Shown here piece by piece: positions 1 through 8,872 of a stretch of 60,292 nt of DNA. Positions within the stretch are counted from its first letter, which is position 1. Every line of letters starts with the position of its first letter. The position numbers were made by a program, and so were the translations under genes. Where the stretch lies: NCBI GenBank assembly GCA_001770775.1, contig MESA01000031.1, positions 114,016 to 174,307 on the forward strand, given 5' to 3'. Below the pieces are notes generated by a model. The model saw only the letters and a list, made by a program, of their open reading frames with translations, was not told the DNA's origin and searched no databases. This stretch comes from Burkholderiales bacterium RIFCSPHIGHO2_12_FULL_63_20 (GTDB taxonomy: Bacteria; Pseudomonadota; Gammaproteobacteria; Burkholderiales; Burkholderiaceae_C).

Positions 1-1161
1 CTGCTGATGAGCGTGCCTGGCCTGGCGCTCTTCTATGCGGGCATGGTTCGCAAGAAGAACATCCTCGCCACGATGGCGCAGACCCTGGCCGTGTGCGCCC
101 TGGTCAGCGTGCTGTGGTGGACGGTGGGTTACAGCCTGGCCTTCATGCCGGGCAACGCGTTCATCGGCAGCCTCAAGGGCGCTTTCCTGGATCACCTGAT
201 GATGGACATCCGCACGGGTGAGGTGTCGGTGCATTCGCTGATGCCCACGGTGCCCGAGGCCGTGTTCGTGATGTTCCAGATGACGTTTGCGATCATCACG
301 CCTGCGCTGATCACCGGTGCCTTTGCCGAGCGCATGAAGTTCTCGGCGTTGCTGTGGTTCATGGCCCTGTGGTCCCTGCTGGTGTACGCGCCCGTGGCCC
401 ACTGGGTGTGGGAGCCGGGCGGCTGGCTGGCGCAAATGGGCGCGCTGGACTTCGCCGGTGGCACCGTCGTCCACATCAATGCGGGCATCGCCGGCTTGGT
501 CTGCGCGTGGATGCTGGGGCGGCGCATTGGCTTTGGTCAAACCGCGCTGATGCCGGCCAACCTGGGCTACACCATGATCGGGGCCTGCCTGCTGTGGGTG
601 GGCTGGATGGGCTTCAATGGCGGCTCGGCCGGTGCGGCAGATGGACGTGCCGGGATGGCCATGCTGGTCACCCAATTGGCGGCGGCCGCAGCGGCCCTGA
701 GCTGGATGCTGGCCGAATGGCTGGTGCGTGGCACTCCCACTCTGCTGGGCCTGTGCAGTGGCGCGGTGGCGGGCCTGGTGGCCATCACGCCGGCCTCGGG
801 CTTTGTCGGCCCGCAGTCGGCCATCGTCATGGGCGTGCTCGCCGGGGTTGGCTGCTACTGGGGGGCCACGGGCCTCAAGCGCTGGCTGGGCGCGGATGAT
901 TCGCTCGATGTCTTTGGCGTGCACGGCGTGGGCGGCATCATCGGCGCGGTCCTGACGGGCGTGCTGGCGGCGCCGGCCATCGGTGGCGTGAGCGGCTCGG
1001 TGGCTGTGCAGCTGGCCGGTGTCGGGGCCACGCTCGCCTACAGCGGCCTGGTGACGGCGGCCATCCTGTGGGTGGTGGACCGCGTGGTCGGTTTGCGTGT
1101 GTCGGCCCAGGCCGAGCGTGACGGGCTGGACCTCAGCCAGCACGGCGAGCGGGTCGAGTGA
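1..1161 (+). CDS. amtB: Ammonium transporter, Amt/MEP family (5' end outside window)
   Basis: Integral membrane channel moving NH4+/NH3 into the cell. The reading frame is open from base 1. The first visible residues (MSVPGLALFYAGMVRKKN, from base 7) match the conserved start of mature Amt proteins, so roughly the signal peptide and a few residues lie outside the window. Further hallmarks are the long hydrophobic helices, the GGTVVHINAGIAGLV segment carrying the pore histidine, and the DVFGVHGVGGIIG segment carrying the second pore histidine near the end. The C-terminal tail is short. In many bacteria a glnK gene sits beside amt. Here the next gene is a small unknown protein, so a glnK partner, if any, would be upstream. 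Confidence 0.93.
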   Translation: MLMSVPGLALFYAGMVRKKNILATMAQTLAVCALVSVLWWTVGYSLAFMPGNAFIGSLKGAFLDHLMMDIRTGEVSVHSLMPTVPEAVFVMFQMTFAIITPALITGAFAERMKFSALLWFMALWSLLVYAPVAHWVWEPGGWLAQMGALDFAGGTVVHINAGIAGLVCAWMLGRRIGFGQTALMPANLGYTMIGACLLWVGWMGFNGGSAGAADGRAGMAMLVTQLAAAAAALSWMLAEWLVRGTPTLLGLCSGAVAGLVAITPASGFVGPQSAIVMGVLAGVGCYWGATGLKRWLGADDSLDVFGVHGVGGIIGAVLTGVLAAPAIGGVSGSVAVQLAGVGATLAYSGLVTAAILWVVDRVVGLRVSAQAERDGLDLSQHGERVE

Positions 1162-1212
1162 TGGCCCGCACCCTTCGGGTGGTTCAGCCCGTGGTTGTCT
1201 CAGGAGTACAAG

Positions 1213-1554
1213 ATGCTCGACAGTGAAAAGTTTGCCATCGCAGCGCACCTGCATGTGGTGCTCAGGCGGGTCAACGGGCGGGTCACGGATGTGGAGTGGC
1301 TGATCCACAGCCCCGAGTACGCCCGCGAAGTCATCCGGGTGGCCCGCACGGAAGACCACCCGGAGCTGCTCAGGTTGGCGGACAAACTGGAATCGGCCTT
1401 GTTGCCACCGGTACCAACGCCCAAGCCTGAGCGGCGTGCGGCGCCACCGGCCGAATCACCCAGGGCGACGGGTGACTTCGGGGCCTCGCGCTTTGCCTCA
1501 TCGGACTTTGACCCGGTGGTGCCGCGCCAGCGCTATGTGGGGACCTTGCGCTGA
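1213..1554 (+). CDS. Hypothetical protein, 113 aa
   Basis: No family recognised. The ATG at 1213 is chosen because CAGGAG (1201-1206) sits 6 nt upstream; a TTG 18 nt earlier would lie inside the upstream side of that site. Residues 1-60 look like a compact folded domain with a helix-rich pattern. Residues 60-113 are proline- and arginine-rich and probably disordered. The gene lies 51 nt after the ammonium transporter on the same strand and may be co-transcribed with it. It converges on the DinG-family gene (45-nt gap). Cytoplasmic, with no signal peptide or membrane segment. Confidence 0.6.
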   Translation: MLDSEKFAIAAHLHVVLRRVNGRVTDVEWLIHSPEYAREVIRVARTEDHPELLRLADKLESALLPPVPTPKPERRAAPPAESPRATGDFGASRFASSDFDPVVPRQRYVGTLR

Positions 1555-1598
1555 GCGGCTGACTGTGACGGGCCGGTGCCAGCCTCAGCGGGCGAGGC

Positions 1599-3809
1599 TC
1601 ACAGGGTGAGAAGGAAGTCGACGACGTCCTGCTCGACCCGTGAGCGGCGCATGGGAGGCAAGCTTTGCCAGATGCGGCGCCCGTAAGGCTTGTCGATCAG
1701 GCGGGTGTCGCAGATCATCAGCACGCCGCGGTCGGTCTCGCTGCGGATCAGGCGCCCAGCGCCCTGCTTGAGCGCGATGATGGCCTGCGGCACCTGGTGG
1801 CTCATGAAGGGGTTGCCGCCGGCCTTGGCAAGCAACTCCAGGCGCTTGGCCAGCACCGGGTCGTCGGGCGGGGCAAAGGGCAGCTTGTCGATCACCACGA
1901 GGGTGAGGGCATCGCCCTTGACGTCGATGCCTTCCCAGAAGCTGTGGCTGCCCACCAGCACGGCGTTGCCGGCGCGGCGAAAGTCTTCCAGCAGGGTGGG
2001 GCGGGGCGCGTCGCCTTGTTGCAGCACCGGGAAGGGGTCACCGGCGTCGCCAAAGACCTGCTTCAGGCGCTCGGCCGCTTTGGCCACGGCGCGCAGGCTG
2101 GTGCACAGCACAAAGGCGCGGCCCCGGTTGGCCCGGATCAGCGGCAGGGCCGCATCGACCACGGCGTCAGTGTGCCCGGGGTCGGAGGGCTGCGGCACGT
2201 TGTGGGGCACGTACAGCATGGCCTGCGACGGGTAGTCGTAGGGGCTGGACCACGACTGGCACGCGGCATCTTCCAGGCCGAGGGCGTGGGTGAAGTGGCT
2301 GAAGTCGTTCTTCACGGCCAGCGTGGCCGAGGTGAAGATCCAGGCCTTGCGAGGGGGCGGGGCGATGCTGGGGGGCTCGGCAGCGGTCTTTGCACCACCG
2401 GGGGCCTGACGTGCCTCATTGGCGCCCACATCCCCCCCAGCCAGCAACGCCTGCAGGTCATCGACCTCATCGTCGTCCGGCAGGGCGCCCGGGCGCAGCG
2501 GGGCCACAGGTTCGACGTCCCCGAAGGCGTCCATCATGGCCGCTTCGTCGTCATCCAGCGCATGGCGCACGATCTCGTCGTCTTCGTCCACCTCTTCGTC
2601 GGGCGCGATCTCGGCCTCACCCAGGCCCAGCCGCTGGCGGCGGAACACCTCGGCCACCGAAATGGGCGTGCGGTGGAGTTGCACGCCGTGTGAGCCCACG
2701 TCGATCCAGCACAGTTCGGGCTCCCCTTCGCGTTCAGGCGCGCCCCAGGCGGTCAGGCGTTGCATCAGCTCGTTGGCGCGGCGGTGCAACTGGGCCAGAT
2801 CGGGGGAGCGATCGGCTTGGCTGTCGAGCACGTCGCGCACATGGGCCAGTGCCTCTTTCAGCTGACTCAGGGCCGGCCACAGCGGGTGGTCCAGTCCGAG
2901 CTGGGCCTGTGACAGGCGTTGCAGCTGCGGCCCAAAGCACAGGCGCAGATCGCGCGCGGCGCGGTCGAGCGGGGCCAGCACATCGTTCCAGTTGGCGCCG
3001 TCGCGCGCCTGCGCCTGCCCGGTGGCCAGCGTGTCGCGCAACAGATCCAAGAACTGCAGGGTCGAGATCGAGTCGCCGAAGAACAGCGTGGCCGTGTCCG
3101 GCAGCTGATGGGCTTCGTCGAAGATGATGGTCTGGGCGTTGGGCAGCAGCTCGGGCACGCCTTCTTCGCGCAGCATCAGGTCGGCAAAGAAGAGGTGGTG
3201 GTTGACCACGACCACATCGGCGTCCTGCGCCTCGCGGCGGGCCTTGACGACGAAGCACTCGCTGTAGCGGGGGCAGTCGCTGCCCAGGCAGTTCTCGCGG
3301 GTGGAGGTGACGCGTGCCCAGATGGTGGCGTGCTCGGGCACCGTGGGGCACTCGGCCTTGTCACCGGTGGGGCTGCGGTGGATGAAGCTGTTGATCAAGC
3401 CCAGGTCGCGCACCTCCTGGCGGCTGCCCAGCAAGGTGGCGTCCTGGTTGGTGCGGTCCAGGTGGTACCAGCACAGGTAGTTGCTGCGTCCTTTGAGCAG
3501 GGCCACCTTGATGGGCACGGCCAGCGCATCGCGCACGGCGGGCAGGTCGCGGTGGAACAGCTGGTCTTGCAGGGCCTTGGTGCCGGTTGAGACGATGACC
3601 TTGCCGCCTTCCAGCAAGGCGGGCACCAGGTAGGCGGCGGTCTTGCCCACGCCGGTGCCGGCTTCCAGCACCACGGTGCTGGCTTCGCGGATGGCCGTCT
3701 GGATGGCCTGGGACATCTCGATCTGCTCAGTCCGCACGCAATAGCCGTCGAAGGCGCGGGCGAGCGGGCCGGATTCAGAGAAGAGGGTGGGCAGGTCCAT
3801 GAGAGTCAT
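1599..3809 (-). CDS. ATP-dependent DNA helicase, DinG/YoaA (XPD-like) family
   Basis: Superfamily 2 helicase, probably 5'-3' and iron-sulfur dependent, acting in DNA repair. Residues 51-58 form the Walker A motif (EAGTGVGKT). Four cysteines between about residues 110 and 205 (LCWYH, AECPT, NCLGSDCPRYSEC) match the Fe-S cluster region of XPD/DinG/YoaA. DEAH (DEAHQLPD) and motifs V/VI (FWEGIDVKG; QGAGRLIRSETD) follow. A strongly acidic, low-complexity insert at about residues 400-475 sits before the second RecA domain and is larger than in typical YoaA. Length 736 aa fits the family. The choice between dinG and yoaA cannot be made from sequence alone. Confidence 0.88.
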   Translation of the reverse strand: MTLMDLPTLFSESGPLARAFDGYCVRTEQIEMSQAIQTAIREASTVVLEAGTGVGKTAAYLVPALLEGGKVIVSTGTKALQDQLFHRDLPAVRDALAVPIKVALLKGRSNYLCWYHLDRTNQDATLLGSRQEVRDLGLINSFIHRSPTGDKAECPTVPEHATIWARVTSTRENCLGSDCPRYSECFVVKARREAQDADVVVVNHHLFFADLMLREEGVPELLPNAQTIIFDEAHQLPDTATLFFGDSISTLQFLDLLRDTLATGQAQARDGANWNDVLAPLDRAARDLRLCFGPQLQRLSQAQLGLDHPLWPALSQLKEALAHVRDVLDSQADRSPDLAQLHRRANELMQRLTAWGAPEREGEPELCWIDVGSHGVQLHRTPISVAEVFRRQRLGLGEAEIAPDEEVDEDDEIVRHALDDDEAAMMDAFGDVEPVAPLRPGALPDDDEVDDLQALLAGGDVGANEARQAPGGAKTAAEPPSIAPPPRKAWIFTSATLAVKNDFSHFTHALGLEDAACQSWSSPYDYPSQAMLYVPHNVPQPSDPGHTDAVVDAALPLIRANRGRAFVLCTSLRAVAKAAERLKQVFGDAGDPFPVLQQGDAPRPTLLEDFRRAGNAVLVGSHSFWEGIDVKGDALTLVVIDKLPFAPPDDPVLAKRLELLAKAGGNPFMSHQVPQAIIALKQGAGRLIRSETDRGVLMICDTRLIDKPYGRRIWQSLPPMRRSRVEQDVVDFLLTL

Positions 3810-3854
3810 TCAGCGCGGTGAGCCGCTATTGTCCACGCTGCCTGCCTCGGGCGC

Positions 3855-3874
3855 CTTCACCCCATGGGGTGAAG
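3855..3874. other. Perfect 20-bp palindrome between two genes
   Basis: CTTCACCCCATGGGGTGAAG reads the same on both strands. It lies in the 74-bp gap between the metalloprotease stop and the DinG-family start, both on the minus strand. With no loop it is better placed as a protein-binding site or processed hairpin than as a classical terminator, and no T-run follows it. It could terminate or stabilise the metalloprotease mRNA or be an operator for the helicase gene. Confidence 0.5.
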
Positions 3875-3883
3875 CGGTCCTCT

Positions 3884-6622
3884 TCAGGGGCTGCTGCGCA
3901 CCACCTGGGCCTGCAGGGCACTTTGCAGGATGTCGATGCAGGCGCGCCGATGCGCCTGCTCGGTGCGATCGCTGCTGGCGCTGGCCTGCAGTTGTCGTAG
4001 CAGCGTCTCGGCCTCCAGGCGCACGATGGCGCGGGCATCGGCCCGCCCGCCGCCGCTGCGCAGGACGCTGGCCGCCAGCCGGCTGACATGTTCGCGCTGC
4101 AGATTGCGCTGCCAGGAGGCTGCGGCGGGATGGGCGCTGCGGTGTGTGGGTGCCCAGACGGCCTGTCGCACCCCTTGGTGCAGTTCGGCCACGGTCAGGG
4201 GGCGCGCTTCGCGGTCGCTCATCTTGTCGGCGTTGTCCAGCAGGCGTTCGGCCAGCGTGTCGGTCATCAGGTGATTGAGCACGGCCCGCTGCAGGCTGAG
4301 TAACTGCTCGGCCACCGAGAAATCGGTGTCGCTGGTGTTCTCTCTATCGAGGTAGTCGGGCGCCAAGCGGCGCAGCAAGGCCGGGGGCAGGGCGACTGCC
4401 TGGTCCGACAGAAAATCGCTCAGCAGGACTTGCAAAGCCTCGCGTTGGGCGGCGGCGGGCAGTGGCTCCAGCAGGTCGCGTCCGCTGCCAGGGGCATCGC
4501 GGCGGGTGATCACGCCGCCCACCTGCCGCATCAGAGTCTGGCTGGTGCGCGCCAGGTCGCGCAGGGCATAGCTGACGCTGCGGCGCAGCAGGGTGGCCTC
4601 GTCTTGTGGGGTCAACACCCGTGTGGCCTGGCGTGCCAGCAGGTCGCGCACGATGGCCAACCGAGTGTGGGCAAAGGCCACTGGGTCGCGTCCCAGGTCG
4701 AACGTCAAGGCCTGCGGGTCCAGTCCGCCACTGTTGTCTTCATCGGTGCCGTAGGCAAGGGCCTCGGCCATGGCCGGCTCGGCGCTGCGTTGGGCCAGGG
4801 CCTTCAAGGCAGCCTTGGCCTGCTGGGGGTCTTCGGGCAGATCACCATAGCCGTAGGCAATGGCCCAGAAGTCATAGGGCCCCAGCGTCGTCTGAAACGG
4901 GGCGCCTGCCGATTGGCCCGGCGCAGGCAGGTTGATGGGCGCGTAGTCCATCACCGAGGCGCTGACGCCGTGCTCAGCGGTCAGTTGCGGGTGCGTCAAC
5001 TCCTGGGCGGTGCGCCAGCGCGAGGCGCGGAAATTGTGGCGCAAGCCCAGCGTGTGGCCCACCTCGTGCATGGTGGTGTCTTTCAGGTAGGCCAGCACGA
5101 AGTCGCGCACCTGTGGGCTGTCCGGGTCGATCACACCTTGCGCTTCCAGCACATCCAGCCCCAGGGCCAGTTGTTCGGCCGCCAGGTCACCGTGCAGGCA
5201 GTGTTCATCGTGCGCATGGCCGGCTTGATCCGTGGTGGCCGGCCTGCTGCTCAGGATCTGGCTGCGCACGGTGCGGATGCTGCGAGAGGACAGGCTCTCC
5301 AACGCGATGTCCGAGCCCAGGATCTCTCCTGTGCGCGGGTCCACGTGCGAGGGGCCGATGGCGCCAAAGCGGGGCTGCGCATTGGTCATCCAGCGGATGG
5401 AGGCCTGGCCCGTGGCCTGGGTGTCGATGGGCTGACCGGGCGCCGGCGTGCGCACCTCGATGGCGTTGTGGTAGCCAATGGCTTGGAACGCCAGGTTCCA
5501 GGTGAGCACCCCGGCTGTGATCGTGGGGCGATAGGCCTCGGGGATGCTGGGGTCGAGCCAGAACACGATGGGCTGGACCGGCTCCGACAAGGGGGCGCTC
5601 GGGTCTTTCTTGCTCAGTCGCCAGCGGTTGATGAAGTGCTGCCGTGGCGTGCGCGCCAGATCGTCGGTGAAGTCGGTGACCGTGGTGGCGAAGTAGCCCA
5701 CCCGCGCATCGGCCGGGCGCGGGCGCATGGGCTGCTCGGGCAGCGCTGACAGGGTGTAGTGCACGGTCAGAAACAGGCTGCGCGGATCGGGCACAGCCTG
5801 GGGGGTGCTGGGGCTGGCCGCCGCTGCGGCACCGCCCGCGCTTGCACCTGGCGTGGGCACGGCCAGGCTGCCGGTGGCAAAGTGCTGGGCTATTTCGAAG
5901 ACCACCTTGTCCGGGGTGGCGCGCGCCTGGAGCACGGTCGAGTTGCGTGCATCCAGGCTGTAGCCTTGCCGGTAGGTGCGCTGCAACTGCATGCCCAGGC
6001 CCAGCATGTCGCTGAGCAACATTGGCGTCACGTCAATCAGCACCGCGCCGGTCTGCGGGTGGGGGGCACTGGCCAGGGGGGCGCTGCCCAGCAGACTGGG
6101 AGAAAAAGCCGCATCCACAGCCCGTGCCTGGGGCGTGCCCGCTTGTGCGGTGTAGGCCGCGTTCACGGCCAGCAACTGCACCTGTTTGTGTACCTGACGG
6201 AACGTGACCCATTGCGGGCGACCGACCTGGGCCCATCGGCTCTGCATCAAGCCACCAAACAAGCCCCCTTCGCCAATGCCCGAGGCCAGCTTAGGCGAAA
6301 AGAACAAGGGCTTGTTGAGCGTCTTCGCGCTCAACTCCAGCCAGACCTTGTCCTCCTTGCGCCACAGCGGCAGCAGGCCCTCCTGACGTTGTGCCCCCTG
6401 GATGACGGACAAAAATGGTGCGCTGGTGGGGGCGCCCGTGGAGGAGGGGGCGCCTGTGCCGGGTGTGGCGGCTGGCGAACTGGCGGCCGACGGCGTCTTG
6501 GGCGCAGCGGTCTTGTCAGGGTTTGACGCCAAACCCTGACCCGCTTGAGGTGTGCTGACACAGGCACTCAGCAGCATCAGTGAAGTCAGCACAACAGGAG
6601 CAAAAAAAGGGCGGCAAGTCAT
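3884..6622 (-). CDS. Zinc-dependent metalloprotease lipoprotein (DUF5117/DUF4953-like)
   Basis: Probable lipid-anchored periplasmic or outer-membrane zinc peptidase. Residues 1-20 are a type II signal peptide ending in the lipobox LLSAC, with lipidation expected at Cys21. A Pro/Ala/Ser/Thr-rich linker follows (about 22-70). The catalytic motif HEVGHTLGLRH (residues 519-529) is the metzincin-type HEXXHXXGXXH with all three zinc histidines and the glutamate intact. The layout (N-terminal DUF5118/5117-like part, central catalytic part, helical C-terminal part) and 912-aa length fit the large bacterial DUF5117/DUF4953 metalloproteases. It lies 45 bp downstream of the duplicated TRAP permease genes on the same strand, so it may belong to that transcription unit. 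The substrate is unknown. Confidence 0.85.
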   Translation of the reverse strand: MTCRPFFAPVVLTSLMLLSACVSTPQAGQGLASNPDKTAAPKTPSAASSPAATPGTGAPSSTGAPTSAPFLSVIQGAQRQEGLLPLWRKEDKVWLELSAKTLNKPLFFSPKLASGIGEGGLFGGLMQSRWAQVGRPQWVTFRQVHKQVQLLAVNAAYTAQAGTPQARAVDAAFSPSLLGSAPLASAPHPQTGAVLIDVTPMLLSDMLGLGMQLQRTYRQGYSLDARNSTVLQARATPDKVVFEIAQHFATGSLAVPTPGASAGGAAAAASPSTPQAVPDPRSLFLTVHYTLSALPEQPMRPRPADARVGYFATTVTDFTDDLARTPRQHFINRWRLSKKDPSAPLSEPVQPIVFWLDPSIPEAYRPTITAGVLTWNLAFQAIGYHNAIEVRTPAPGQPIDTQATGQASIRWMTNAQPRFGAIGPSHVDPRTGEILGSDIALESLSSRSIRTVRSQILSSRPATTDQAGHAHDEHCLHGDLAAEQLALGLDVLEAQGVIDPDSPQVRDFVLAYLKDTTMHEVGHTLGLRHNFRASRWRTAQELTHPQLTAEHGVSASVMDYAPINLPAPGQSAGAPFQTTLGPYDFWAIAYGYGDLPEDPQQAKAALKALAQRSAEPAMAEALAYGTDEDNSGGLDPQALTFDLGRDPVAFAHTRLAIVRDLLARQATRVLTPQDEATLLRRSVSYALRDLARTSQTLMRQVGGVITRRDAPGSGRDLLEPLPAAAQREALQVLLSDFLSDQAVALPPALLRRLAPDYLDRENTSDTDFSVAEQLLSLQRAVLNHLMTDTLAERLLDNADKMSDREARPLTVAELHQGVRQAVWAPTHRSAHPAAASWQRNLQREHVSRLAASVLRSGGGRADARAIVRLEAETLLRQLQASASSDRTEQAHRRACIDILQSALQAQVVRSSP

Positions 6623-6667
6623 GGCGTGACCATAACATTGCCGCCCGATCAGGCTGGGTGCGTGACC

Positions 6668-8824
6668 TTATTCAGTGGGCATCGGCAGGATGTCCTTCAA
6701 GAAGGCGAAGGCGTCCACATGCTGCGCCAGCAGCGGACCGAAGGCCACGATCACCAAGCCCATCAGCATGACCACCACCGGCAAGATCCAGCGCTCGTAG
6801 CGAGCGTAGAAGCCCAGGTGGCGCACCTCCGCGTCGGCCAGGTTCACTTCCTCCTCGCCAATCACCTGACGTGTCAGCAACTGGTTCAGGGCCACGGGCG
6901 GCGACAGATAGCCCAGCTCGAAGGACACCAGCACCATCATCCAGAAATGCAGCGGATCGATGTTGTTGGCATAGGCGATCGGGGCGAGTGTGCCCGACAC
7001 CAGCACGATGGCGCCCAGAGGGTCCATCACCATGCCCAGGAACACCATGATCAGGGCCAGAACAGCCATCGCGTGCCAGGGTGTCTCAAATACCTGCGGG
7101 AACATGTGCACGATTTCCGAGCGCTCGATGATGCCGCCAATGGCCAGCGACAAGGTCATCAGGCTCATCAGGGCGCCCACGTGCCCGATGGATTCGGTGG
7201 TGGCAAAGCGCACGGAGCGCTCGACGCCCTCCTGACGGTGGCTGGCGTAATCGGGCGTGAGCTCGGCCTTGCCCTTGTTGGTCATCTTGTCGTAGATGAG
7301 GATCAGCAGCAGGATGATCGGCATGATCGTCGGCGCCGTGATCTCGTTGAGCTGAGTCTCCAGGCCATGCTCATAAATCATGATGATGATCACCGTGACG
7401 ATGGCGTAGGGCAGCACCGGGATGAGCTTGCGCAGCATCGCGGGAATGGCCACGGCAGGCGATTCGATCGCAGCGCGTTGCTTGCGCAACAGTTGCGAGA
7501 CCAGGAAGAACAGGGTGGAGGTCAGCAGGAACACATAGAAGCCCCAGTGGTACAGGCCATTGGTGGTGACTTCCTTGTTCAGCGCTGCGATCATCACGAT
7601 CAGCAGGCAGGGACGCAGCACCACACCCAGCGAGCCGGACATGGCCGTGGCGGCCAGGGCGAAATGGCGGGTGCCGCCTGCGGCACGCACCTCGTGATAG
7701 ATCACGCCACCCGCCGCGATCACGAAGATGCCCGACGCGCCGGTGTAGGCCGTGGCAAACGAAGCACCCAACAGGATCAGATAGGTCAGCAACTGCGGCG
7801 ACAGGCTCCAGGGACGGATGACGTCCAGCAGCAGGTCGACGATGCGGCTTTGCTTGAGCAGCATCCCGGCCCAGATGAACAGCGCCAGGTTCATGAAGAT
7901 GCTGGGCAAGGCCATCAACTGGTTGATGTAAATGGCCAATCCCGCATCGTGGTTTGTCAGCAGGAAGTAGACCCCCGCAATGATGCCCATGTTGGCGTAC
8001 AGCGGTACGGCCAGCATCGCGGCGCCCCAGGATCCCTGACCTTCCGCTGTCTTCAGCGGGCGCACGATGCGGACCACGTTGATCAGCAGCATGATCGTGA
8101 ACAGGGTCATCCAGATCCAGTGCAGCATGACCTCCTCTTTGGGCACGCCGCCCGTGTCTTGCAGGATCTGGTAGTAGCGCACGCACGAGAACAGCAGGAA
8201 GCCGTTGGCGAACACCTGGGCCCAGGTCTGGGCCTGGTGGTCACGCGTGTAGATCGCCGGGCGGATGCCGATGTGGTGGCGACCCAGGGTGGTGGTGACC
8301 GCCGCAATGGCCACCATCAGCAACAGGATCAGAGGGCGGTTCTCGGTGCCGATCTGAAAGAGCCCGAAAAAGCTGGTCTCGACCGTGCGATAGACCATCA
8401 ACTGTGGTGTCTGCAGGGCCAGGGCCCGCTCGTACATCGAATGCTTGGCCTGACAGATGGCCTGAGCCTGCTCGATCGACTTGCGCACGATCGCAGGGTC
8501 CTTGGCGGTGGCCGTCTCGCCGAACAGGTCGTCGAGGTCGTCCCCCGCCCCCTGCGCCGGCGCGGCCGACAGGCGGGCCACTTCGGCGTCGACATCGACC
8601 GAGAGGCTGCACTCGGGCTTGACGGGATCGGCACGCAGCATGAAGTACTGAACCTGCGTGGCCTGATCACCAAACATCGATTCGCCGAACTTGAGCAACT
8701 GGCCGTGGAACATTTCACCGGTGCCGATGACCAGTGTCAGCATCAGCATGATGAAAACGGGCAGGCTGGAAAACCACTCGAGGGTGGTTCTGCCCATCAG
8801 GTGTCGTGAGGAAGAGGTGTGCAT
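6668..8824 (-). CDS. TRAP transporter fused small/large permease (QM), copy 1
   Basis: Inner-membrane permease of a tripartite ATP-independent periplasmic (TRAP) system. It begins with one membrane helix, then about 120 polar residues (about 50-165) predicted to face the periplasm and containing two cysteines (PECSL; AICQAKH). Three further helices make a DctQ-like part, followed by a DctM-like transporter body with the signature segments GASFATAYTGASGIFVIAAG and AMSGSLGVVLRPCL. At 718 aa it is much larger than a normal DctM (about 430 aa) because of the fusion and the insert. It is a close paralogue of the next gene upstream (identical over many blocks), with 48 bp between them, so a tandem duplication. 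The substrate cannot be read from sequence; organic acids are typical of the family. Confidence 0.82.
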   Translation of the reverse strand: MHTSSSRHLMGRTTLEWFSSLPVFIMLMLTLVIGTGEMFHGQLLKFGESMFGDQATQVQYFMLRADPVKPECSLSVDVDAEVARLSAAPAQGAGDDLDDLFGETATAKDPAIVRKSIEQAQAICQAKHSMYERALALQTPQLMVYRTVETSFFGLFQIGTENRPLILLLMVAIAAVTTTLGRHHIGIRPAIYTRDHQAQTWAQVFANGFLLFSCVRYYQILQDTGGVPKEEVMLHWIWMTLFTIMLLINVVRIVRPLKTAEGQGSWGAAMLAVPLYANMGIIAGVYFLLTNHDAGLAIYINQLMALPSIFMNLALFIWAGMLLKQSRIVDLLLDVIRPWSLSPQLLTYLILLGASFATAYTGASGIFVIAAGGVIYHEVRAAGGTRHFALAATAMSGSLGVVLRPCLLIVMIAALNKEVTTNGLYHWGFYVFLLTSTLFFLVSQLLRKQRAAIESPAVAIPAMLRKLIPVLPYAIVTVIIIMIYEHGLETQLNEITAPTIMPIILLLILIYDKMTNKGKAELTPDYASHRQEGVERSVRFATTESIGHVGALMSLMTLSLAIGGIIERSEIVHMFPQVFETPWHAMAVLALIMVFLGMVMDPLGAIVLVSGTLAPIAYANNIDPLHFWMMVLVSFELGYLSPPVALNQLLTRQVIGEEEVNLADAEVRHLGFYARYERWILPVVVMLMGLVIVAFGPLLAQHVDAFAFLKDILPMPTE

Positions 8825-8872
8825 GGGGTACTCGGTCGACGGGTGATCGGGTGAGGCGATCAGGTCAGGTGT

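Noticed and set aside
4430-5749. Long open frame opposite the metalloprotease gene, plus-strand
   Set aside because: It is the mirror of a GC-rich coding region; the minus-strand frame has signal peptide, HEXXHXXGXXH and full length, the plus frame has no family features.
6626-8809. 727-codon plus-strand frame opposite TRAP permease 1
   Set aside because: Composition (His/Gln/Arg/Asp rich) is that of an antisense shadow of a membrane protein gene; no start signal or domain.
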